DNA from: Cyanobacteria bacterium OH_SFB_17
Lineage (GTDB): Bacteria; Cyanobacteriota; Vampirovibrionia; Gastranaerophilales; Gastranaerophilaceae
Direction of reading: 5' to 3'
Length of the DNA: 5,247 nt
Assembly (NCBI GenBank): GCA_023395735.1
Contig: JAEWYI010000087.1
Coordinates: 1 to 5,247 of the forward strand
Shown piece by piece: positions 1-5,247 of this stretch. The notes under the pieces were generated by a model that was given only the letters and a program-made list of their open reading frames with translations, was not told where the DNA came from and did not search any database. How positions within the stretch are numbered: position 1 is the first letter of the stretch; each line of letters starts with the position of its first letter. The position numbers and the translations under genes are program-made.

Positions 1-1884
1 GAAGAGGAAGAAGAAATAATAGAAAAGCAAAGTGGAGAGACTGTTGAATATCCAAGAGATAAGTGTATACATAATATGTTTGAGGAGCAAGCAGAAAGGA
101 CACCGGATAGGATAGCAGTTGAGTTCGAAGACCAGAAATTAACTTATAAAGAGTTAAATGAGAAATCAAATCAGCTGGCTCATTATTTACAGGAAAACGG
201 AGTTGGCCCTAATATTGCAGTAGGATTATATACCGAAAGATCATTAGAGATGATTATAGGTCTGTTGGGAATTCTAAAAGCTGGCGGAGCATACGTTCCT
301 TTGGATATCAATAACCCCAAACAGCGTCTAGAATATATGATCGAGAAAACCCAAATATCAATTTTATTAACTCAAAAGAAATTGATAAATAATTTGTCAA
401 TTGAGAATATAACAACAATTTGCGTTGATAGTGATTGGGATAAAATCGATAGAAAATTAAATATTAATAATCCAAGATCTAATGTAACTCCGGATAATTT
501 GCTTTATATAATATTTACATCCGGTTCTACCGGTAATCCAAAAGCTGCTGGTGTTTATCATAAAGGATTTGTAAATTTAATGCACTGGTTTATAAATGAA
601 TATAAGTTGATTGAAAATGATAAAGATTTACTAATAACATCATTAAATTTTGATTTGACACAAAAAAATATATTTGGACCATTGATGACTGGAGGTATTT
701 TAAATCTTTGTGGGTCAGAATTATTTGATCCTGAATACATATTAAATACCATTTCTGAGAAGAAGATAACTTGGTTAAATTGCACGCCAAGTATGGTCTA
801 TGCAATTATCGATCAGGAAAATGCATATATAAGATTAAATTCCCTAAGATATATTTTCTTAGGTGGAGAAGCTTTATCCATTACAAAAATGAAAAAATGG
901 ATACAATCACCATACTTCAAAGCGAAAATAATCAATTTGTATGGTCCGACTGAAACAACAAGTGTATGTTCTTATTATAATGTTGATAATCCACAGGAAT
1001 ATTTAGAAAGAAACGTTTCTATTGGAAAACCAATAAATAATGCCAGAATAATGATTCTTGATAAAAATCATAATTTTCTACCTATCGGAATTCCGGGAGA
1101 ATTATGTATTGCCGGTGAGGGAGTAGGCGCAGGATATCTAAATAATGAAAAACAAACAAACGAAAAATTTGTTGAAATAAATAATATAAAAATATATAAA
1201 TCTGGTGATCTGGCAAGATTACTGCCTGATGGAAATATAGAATTTCTTGGACGACTTGATCATCAAGTAAAAATAAGAGGATTCAGAATTGAATTGGAAG
1301 AAATAGATTCTGTTATTAAAGAATCACAGAATATAAAAAATGCTGTAACAATAGTTTATAATAATAAAGATCAAAAATATTTAATTTCATATGTAGTTCC
1401 TGAAAAAGAAAATTTTACTTCAGAACAACTTAAATCTTTTTTGAAAAATAGACTACCCGATTATATGATTCCTTCGGCCATTATTATCATCCAAGAAATG
1501 CCTTTGACTCCAAATGGAAAAATAAATAGATTTGCGCTACCATCGCCGAAACACAATATAGAAAATCTAGGAAAAAAGAAATATGAAAAACCTAATAACG
1601 AGATTGAATGTTCTATAGCTTCAATAATAGAAGAAATATTACAAAAAGACAAGATTTCTATTTCTGATAATTATTTTGAAATAGGGGTTCATTCTTTAAC
1701 CGCGACACAAATTGCTTCCAGAATTAATAATAAATATAACATTATTATTCCTATCCGAATTTTCTTTGAGAAGCCTACAATTAAAGAATTGGCAGATTAT
1801 ATTGAGAAAACTTTATTATCCTCAAATATACAGAATTCTTATTCGAATAATTTATCAGATGATCATGAGGAGTTGGTTTTATGA
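1..1884 (+). CDS. Non-ribosomal peptide synthetase, C-terminal part (linker-A-PCP-docking tail), 5' partial
   Basis: This is the end of an NRPS subunit that activates one amino acid as an aminoacyl-adenylate and tethers it to a phosphopantetheine carrier. The frame is open from base 1 (627 codons, then TGA). The ATG at 76 is internal, because the codons before it encode a normal C-to-A linker (an acidic run, then YPRDKCIH) that continues into MFEEQAERTPD. The true start is therefore upstream, and a condensation domain most likely precedes the window. Fragment residues 21-514 are the A domain and 534-605 the PCP. Residues 606-627 are a polar tail ending DDHEELVL. There is no epimerization or thioesterase domain after the PCP, so this is not the last subunit. 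The TGA overlaps the ATG of the next NRPS gene, which indicates one transcript and coupled translation. The family call is very secure; substrate and product are not known. Confidence 0.97.
   Translation, partial: EEEEEIIEKQSGETVEYPRDKCIHNMFEEQAERTPDRIAVEFEDQKLTYKELNEKSNQLAHYLQENGVGPNIAVGLYTERSLEMIIGLLGILKAGGAYVPLDINNPKQRLEYMIEKTQISILLTQKKLINNLSIENITTICVDSDWDKIDRKLNINNPRSNVTPDNLLYIIFTSGSTGNPKAAGVYHKGFVNLMHWFINEYKLIENDKDLLITSLNFDLTQKNIFGPLMTGGILNLCGSELFDPEYILNTISEKKITWLNCTPSMVYAIIDQENAYIRLNSLRYIFLGGEALSITKMKKWIQSPYFKAKIINLYGPTETTSVCSYYNVDNPQEYLERNVSIGKPINNARIMILDKNHNFLPIGIPGELCIAGEGVGAGYLNNEKQTNEKFVEINNIKIYKSGDLARLLPDGNIEFLGRLDHQVKIRGFRIELEEIDSVIKESQNIKNAVTIVYNNKDQKYLISYVVPEKENFTSEQLKSFLKNRLPDYMIPSAIIIIQEMPLTPNGKINRFALPSPKHNIENLGKKKYEKPNNEIECSIASIIEEILQKDKISISDNYFEIGVHSLTATQIASRINNKYNIIIPIRIFFEKPTIKELADYIEKTLLSSNIQNSYSNNLSDDHEELVL
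76..1542 (+). other. Adenylation domain 1
   Basis: All core motifs of an NRPS A domain are present, numbered from window base 1: LTYKELNEKSNQLA (A1), LKAGGAYVPLD (A2), TSGSTGNPK at residues 173-181 (A3, ATP loop), FDLTQKN from 217 (A4), YGPTETT at 314-320 (A5), SGD at 401-403 (A7), KIRGFRIELEEID (A8) and NGK with the catalytic lysine K507 (A10). Aligning by eye to the GrsA Phe pocket gives D218, L219, K222, N260, F286, G288, L313, S321, V322 and K507. The aspartate equivalent to D235 is present, as expected for an alpha-amino acid. The loop after A3 reads PKAAGVYHKG where most family members have PKG. Together with FDLTQKN and TWLNCTPSM this marks a recurrent A-domain subtype that I recognise but whose substrate I cannot state. 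The domain appears catalytically intact. Confidence 0.95.
1600..1815 (+). other. Peptidyl carrier (thiolation) domain 1
   Basis: This is a four-helix carrier domain of normal length (about 72 residues). It carries the phosphopantetheine attachment motif DNYFEIGVHSL, with the modified serine at fragment residue 565 (codon 1693-1695). The usual motif is GGHSL or GGDSI; here the second glycine is valine. The serine, the flanking hydrophobics and the helix-3 region FFEKPTIKELADYI are all kept, so the domain should be loadable. It carries the aminoacyl or peptidyl thioester that the next subunit's condensation domain uses as donor. Confidence 0.93.
1816..1881 (+). other. C-terminal docking tail (probable short linear motif)
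   Basis: After the last PCP helix the protein continues for 22 residues rich in Asn and Ser and ends DDHEELVL before the stop. The tail has no domain of its own. Beta-hairpin (TubC-type) docking domains are known to bind a short, often acidic, C-terminal segment of the upstream subunit. The next gene begins with just such a docking domain, so this tail is the likely partner. The role is inferred from position and character; I cannot confirm the pairing by sequence alone. Confidence 0.6.
1867..1872 (+). promoter_or_regulatory. Shine-Dalgarno sequence for the second NRPS gene
   Basis: GAGGAG lies eight bases before the ATG at 1881, a near-ideal ribosome binding site, and it decides that start. 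It lies inside the upstream gene, where the same six bases encode the Glu-Glu of the docking tail. With the ATGA stop/start overlap (1881-1884) this points to translational coupling, which would keep the two subunits in step. Confidence 0.85.
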
Positions 1885-2048
1885 AATTAATAGAGGAATT
1901 CTTAAAAGATTTAAATAAACTAGATATATACATAACATTTTTTGATGGGAACTTGAAAATAAAAGCTCCAAAAGATGTGTTAAATAATGATCTAAAATCT
2001 CAAATAATAGAGAGAAAAAGTGAAATTATAAATTTCTTAAAAGAATTT
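1881..2048 (+). other. TubC-type N-terminal (beta-hairpin) docking domain
   Basis: Residues 1-56 match the pattern of TubC N-terminal docking domains. A short helix (KLIEEFLKDLNKLD) is followed by a two-strand hairpin with a central DGNLKIKAP and then a long helical stretch (NDLKSQIIERKSEIINFLKE). The phrase D-G-x-L-x-(hydrophobic)-x-A-P-K is the typical hairpin signature. These domains set the order of subunits by gripping the C-terminal tail of the preceding synthetase, here presumably the one ending DDHEELVL. A linker of about 20 residues joins it to the condensation domain. Confidence 0.88.
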
Positions 2049-5000
2049 AGTTTATTAAAGCATGACAATAAGGAACAAATAAAATTAGTGGCAAGAGATC
2101 AAAAATTTTATCCTTTATCTTTTGCTCAACAAAGACTCTGGTTTTTGGATCAATGGAAAGAGATTAACACGACCTATAATATTAGTGGATGTTTTAAAAT
2201 TGCAGGTGAAGTGAATTCGAATTTTTTAGAAAAAAGTTTAAAAGAAATAATAAAACGGCATGAAATTTTACGGACTACATTTGTATCTAAAAATGGCTCA
2301 CCTTCACAAATAATAAACGATGATATCGCATTTCCAACTCAACAGTTGGAGATACAAGGCATTAATATAGAAGAACAAGAAAAATCTGTATCCGAAATAG
2401 CACAGCAGGAATCAAAGTATAAATTTAATTTGGAAACAGGGCCTTTATTAAAAGTAACATTACTTAAATTAAATCAAAATTTATATGTTCTGGTTATAAC
2501 AATTCATCACATAATATTTGATGGGTGGTCTATGAAATTACTTATAAAAGAATTATCAACTATTTATAATTCTTTTATAACAGGAAAACTCTTAACCTTA
2601 CCATCTTTAAAAACTCAATATATTGATTATGCGATTTGGCAAAGAAATTGGTTAGTTGGAGACAACCTTAATAAGCAATTAGATTACTGGAAAAACAAGT
2701 TGAAAGGTTGTACAAATTTGTTGACTCTTCCAACAGACCATATTCGCCCAAAAATCCAAACATTTAATGGTAGAAAAGAGACTTTTTTTATTAATAATCA
2801 ATTATTAAATGAATTAAATAAAGTAAGTAGAGATAATAATGTAACTCTATTCATGACATTACTTGCTGTATTTAAACTATTGCTTTATAAATATACTAAT
2901 CAAACTGATATTCTAATTGGCACTCCAATAGCTAATAGGAATGAAAAAGATTTAGAATCTATGGTTGGCTATTTTGTTAATACTTTAGTTTTAAGGACAG
3001 AATTGAGTGGTAATATAACATTTAAGGACTTGTTAAAAAGAATTAAAAATACAACAATTGAAGCATATACAAATCAAGATATTCCGTTTGAATACTTAGT
3101 TGAAAAACTTCAACCAGAAAGAAATCTAAGTTATTCACCCTTTTTTCAAGTAATGTTTGGTTTGCAAAATTATCCTGTAGAAAATTTCTCTTTATTAGGT
3201 TTAAAAATAAGTCAAATGGAATTAGAGCATACCACCTCAAAATTTGATCTTAACCTTGCTATTTATGAAACAAATGACGGACTAAAAGGGGAACTTGAAT
3301 ATAATACTGATTTGTTTGAACAAAAAACTATTCTAAAGTTAATAAAACATTACAATAAATTATTAGAAGAAGCTACAAAAAAATCTAATGAAAGAATTTA
3401 TAAATTATCATTACTAACAGAGAAAGAAAAAGAATATTTTATAAAGGATTGTAATACAAAAACCTGTAATTTACCTGATAATACTTGTTTGCATCATCTG
3501 ATTGAACAACAAGCTAAAATAACCCCAGATAAATGTGCAATTGTTCATAATAATAGAAGTATTACTTATAAAGAATTAAATGAAAAAGCAAATCAATTAG
3601 CATATTGTTTAATTGAAAAAGGTGTAAAAAAAGAATCTCTTGTAGGTATTTGTATAAGTAGATCAATCGAACAAATTATAGCGATAATAGGTATTTTAAA
3701 GGCGGGAGGAGCTTATGTTCCAATTGATCCCAAACACCCAAAAGATTTCAAAGTTTTTCTAAAAAGAGATACGGGAATAAAAGTAATAATATTAAATCAA
3801 TCGACTACAGAAGATTGGCTAGATAATGATATTGAGGCTATTAATTTTGTAAAAGATTTTAACCATATATCAAAGTATAAAACTGAAAATATAAACATAA
3901 ATATTAATTCAAAAAACATAGCATATCTTATATATACATCAGGATCAGCAGGAACTCCGAAGGGTGTTTTAGTAACACACCATAATGTAATTTCTATGCT
4001 ATATGCTTTTAATAGTATTGCGCCTATGGAGAACACACTATCAGGAACTTTAATAACCTCTTTTACCTTTGATGTTTCTGTCTGGGAAATATTCTCTAAC
4101 CTTTGTTTCGGAGGAATATTGCATATTATGGATCCTGATTTATTCACAATAGCTGATAAATTTGTTGATTATATTTATGATAATAATATAAATTCTACCT
4201 ATATTCCCCCATTCCTTTTATCTGATATTATAGAGAAATTTGAAAATAAATCGTTTCCTTTGTATCTTAAGCGTATGCTTGTTGGGGTCGAACCTATCAA
4301 GCAAAAATTATTACAACGTTTTAGAAATTTGAGTAATCAATTATATATAATTAATGGCTATGGACCAACCGAGACAACGATATGTTGTACGTTTTATAAA
4401 TTCGACAAATGTGTTGATCCTGAAAAAAATACCCCTATTGGAACTTCTGTACCCAATTATGAAGTATACATAGTTGATGAAAATTTGGAACTGAGGCCAA
4501 CTGGCATTCCTGGAGAAATTTTAGTTGGAGGAATAGGACTTACTCGAGGTTATCACAATCGTCCAGAATTAACTGCAGAACGATTTATTCCAAACCCATT
4601 TAATACAACACCAGGAGCCCGTTTGTACAAAACCGGAGATTATGCTAAATATTTAGAAGATGGAAATATCGAATTTATAAATCGTAAAGATTTTCAAATT
4701 AAAATTAGAGGCTATAGGGTAGAGCTGGGAGAAATAGAAAGGGTATTAGAATCAAACGAAGATATAAAACAAAGTGTAGTAATAGTAAATGAAACAGTAA
4801 ATAATAAACAATTAGTAGCATATGTAGTACCAACAAAAGCAAAGCAAATAAATGTAGAAGAATTAAGGGAATATGTTACACAAAAACTGCCGTCATATAT
4901 GGCACCATCAATTTATGTAATACTAGATGAAATGCCATTAACACCAAATTCAAAAATAGATCGAAAGCAGCTACCAGATCCATTGGAATATGGTATAAGT

Positions 5001-5247
5001 ACAATAAAAGAATTTGTAGGAGCACAAACAGAAACTCAGATCAAATTATCTGAAATATGGACAAACCTATTAGGACTAAAACAGGTTAGTATTAATGATA
5101 ATTTTTTTGAGATAGGAGGACATTCTCTTTTAGCTACACAGCTGATTTCTAGAATCAGGGATGTTTTTCAATTTGATATATCCTTACAAAAGATTTTTGA
5201 ATCACCGAACATTTCAGATTTAAGCAAATATCTGGATTCATTAGAAC
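1881..5247 (+). CDS. Non-ribosomal peptide synthetase (docking-C-A-PCP), 3' partial
   Basis: This NRPS elongation subunit opens with ATG at 1881, supported by the GAGGAG site and by the docking domain starting at residue 1. The frame runs 1122 codons with no stop, plus one base, to the window end. Domain order by residue: TubC-type docking domain 1-56, LCL condensation domain 77 to about 500, A domain 538-1032, PCP 1051 to about 1119. The C domain accepts the peptide from the upstream subunit's PCP and bonds it to the amino acid loaded on this module's own PCP. No tailoring domain (methylation, epimerization, oxidation) is inserted. The window stops right after the PCP, so whether a further module, an epimerization domain or a thioesterase follows cannot be seen. 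The A-domain C-terminal subdomain (about 4743-5040) uses far more A-ending codons than its surroundings. The family call is very secure; the product is unknown. Confidence 0.97.
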   Translation, partial: MKLIEEFLKDLNKLDIYITFFDGNLKIKAPKDVLNNDLKSQIIERKSEIINFLKEFSLLKHDNKEQIKLVARDQKFYPLSFAQQRLWFLDQWKEINTTYNISGCFKIAGEVNSNFLEKSLKEIIKRHEILRTTFVSKNGSPSQIINDDIAFPTQQLEIQGINIEEQEKSVSEIAQQESKYKFNLETGPLLKVTLLKLNQNLYVLVITIHHIIFDGWSMKLLIKELSTIYNSFITGKLLTLPSLKTQYIDYAIWQRNWLVGDNLNKQLDYWKNKLKGCTNLLTLPTDHIRPKIQTFNGRKETFFINNQLLNELNKVSRDNNVTLFMTLLAVFKLLLYKYTNQTDILIGTPIANRNEKDLESMVGYFVNTLVLRTELSGNITFKDLLKRIKNTTIEAYTNQDIPFEYLVEKLQPERNLSYSPFFQVMFGLQNYPVENFSLLGLKISQMELEHTTSKFDLNLAIYETNDGLKGELEYNTDLFEQKTILKLIKHYNKLLEEATKKSNERIYKLSLLTEKEKEYFIKDCNTKTCNLPDNTCLHHLIEQQAKITPDKCAIVHNNRSITYKELNEKANQLAYCLIEKGVKKESLVGICISRSIEQIIAIIGILKAGGAYVPIDPKHPKDFKVFLKRDTGIKVIILNQSTTEDWLDNDIEAINFVKDFNHISKYKTENINININSKNIAYLIYTSGSAGTPKGVLVTHHNVISMLYAFNSIAPMENTLSGTLITSFTFDVSVWEIFSNLCFGGILHIMDPDLFTIADKFVDYIYDNNINSTYIPPFLLSDIIEKFENKSFPLYLKRMLVGVEPIKQKLLQRFRNLSNQLYIINGYGPTETTICCTFYKFDKCVDPEKNTPIGTSVPNYEVYIVDENLELRPTGIPGEILVGGIGLTRGYHNRPELTAERFIPNPFNTTPGARLYKTGDYAKYLEDGNIEFINRKDFQIKIRGYRVELGEIERVLESNEDIKQSVVIVNETVNNKQLVAYVVPTKAKQINVEELREYVTQKLPSYMAPSIYVILDEMPLTPNSKIDRKQLPDPLEYGISTIKEFVGAQTETQIKLSEIWTNLLGLKQVSINDNFFEIGGHSLLATQLISRIRDVFQFDISLQKIFESPNISDLSKYLDSLE
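2109..3380 (+). other. Condensation domain, LCL type
   Basis: The domain catalyses amide bond formation between the donor chain and the acceptor amino acid. Motifs seen, numbered from the ATG at 1881: SFAQQRLWFLDQ at residues 80-91 (C1), RHEILRTTF (C2), HHIIFDG at 209-215 (C3, with the catalytic second histidine H210 and D214), IGTPIANR from 346 and GYFVNTLVLR at 363-372 (C5), QDIPFEYLVEKLQPER (C6) and SPFFQVMF from 419 (C7). The wording of C1 (AQQRLWFLDQ) and C3 is that of LCL domains, which take an L-configured donor. This agrees with the absence of an epimerization domain at the end of the upstream subunit. The active site is complete, so it should be functional rather than a vestigial or heterocyclization domain (which would show DxxxxD in C3). 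Confidence 0.93.
3492..4976 (+). other. Adenylation domain 2
   Basis: All A-domain cores are present, numbered from the ATG at 1881: ITYKELNEKANQLAY (A1), LKAGGAYVPID (A2), TSGSAGTPKG at 686-695 (A3), FDVSVWEIF from 730 (A4), GYGPTETT from 826 (A5), TGD at 918-920 (A7), KIRGYRVELGEIE from 941 (A8) and SKIDR with the catalytic lysine K1025 (A10). The pocket residues read by eye against GrsA are D731, V732, W735, Y774, L800, G802, G826, I834, C835 and K1025. I cannot assign a substrate. D731 indicates an ordinary alpha-amino acid, and the glycines leave a fairly open pocket. There are minor departures from consensus: Ala for Thr in the A3 loop, Asn for Gly in the NRKDFQ segment after A7, and Ser for Gly before the A10 lysine. 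None removes a catalytic residue. Confidence 0.95.
5031..5240 (+). other. Peptidyl carrier (thiolation) domain 2
   Basis: A canonical carrier domain with the attachment motif DNFFEIGGHSL; the phosphopantetheinylated serine is S1082 of the subunit (codon 5124-5126). The downstream helices (LLATQLISRIRDVF, then IFESPNISDLSKYL) reach the end of the window, so the domain is essentially complete. It holds the extended chain after condensation. The following domain lies outside the window. Confidence 0.94.

Noticed and set aside
76..78. ATG at 76 as the start of the first gene
   Set aside because: The frame is open upstream to base 1 and encodes the conserved C-to-A linker with YPRDK directly before it; starting at 76 would cut into the domain, and no Shine-Dalgarno site fits.
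558..953. Three short open frames (two minus, one plus) of 60-75 codons
   Set aside because: All overlap the A1 adenylation domain in other frames and encode nothing recognisable; AT-rich coding DNA produces such frames by chance.
1461..1918. A short minus-strand frame (1461-1652) and a short plus-strand frame (1712-1918)
   Set aside because: Both are shadows of the A10-PCP region and the gene junction. The plus frame conflicts with the docking tail and with the start at 1881.
3043..3240. Minus-strand open frame of 65 codons
   Set aside because: It is antisense to conserved condensation-domain motifs and has no independent support.
141..3602. Similar stretches at 141-179 and 3564-3602 considered as a direct repeat
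   Set aside because: They encode the same A1 motif of the two adenylation domains and differ at several mostly synonymous bases; this is domain homology, not a recent repeat.
3797..4147. Minus-strand open frame of 116 codons
   Set aside because: It lies fully inside the A2 adenylation domain, which is a clear gene on the plus strand, and it has no recognisable domain or ribosome site.
5200..5247. Possible end of the second gene or a terminator near the window end
   Set aside because: The frame is still open at the last base and no hairpin followed by a T-run is visible, so the gene continues beyond the window.

Overview
The window lies entirely inside a non-ribosomal peptide synthetase (NRPS) assembly line. 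Two plus-strand genes fill it, both incomplete at the window edges. The first has no start in the window and the second has no stop. I see no RNA gene, mobile element, CRISPR array, terminator or separate promoter. There is no intergenic space, because the two genes overlap by four bases.

Layout: positions 1-1884 hold the C-terminal end of an NRPS subunit. It comprises the last part of a condensation-to-adenylation linker, a complete adenylation (A) domain, a peptidyl carrier (PCP) domain and a short acidic C-terminal tail. Positions 1881-5247 hold the N-terminal 1122 codons of the next subunit. These encode a TubC-type N-terminal docking domain, an LCL-type condensation (C) domain, an A domain and a PCP domain, and the frame is still open at the window end. 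I read this frame codon by codon and found no stop or frameshift.

How they work together (inference from domain order): the first A domain activates an amino acid and loads it on the first PCP. The acidic tail of subunit 1 is likely held by the docking domain of subunit 2. The C domain of subunit 2 then joins the upstream peptide to the amino acid loaded by its own A and PCP domains. No epimerization domain precedes the junction and the C domain looks LCL-type, so the residue passed across is predicted to be L-configured. Neither substrate can be named from the binding-pocket residues with confidence, and the product is unknown.

Organism: the DNA is strongly AT-rich (roughly 30% GC or below over most of its length) with A/T-ending codons. 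A strong Shine-Dalgarno sequence precedes the second gene. This fits a low-GC Bacillota (for example a clostridium) better than an AT-rich Bacteroidota, but TubC-type docking domains and some A-domain motifs are also familiar from Gram-negative and cyanobacterial systems. The assignment is weak.

The parts most worth a second look are the docking pair at the gene junction, two composition breaks that fall inside A domains and suggest subdomain recombination, and the unassigned substrate pockets. I do not see a system outside the known NRPS framework.
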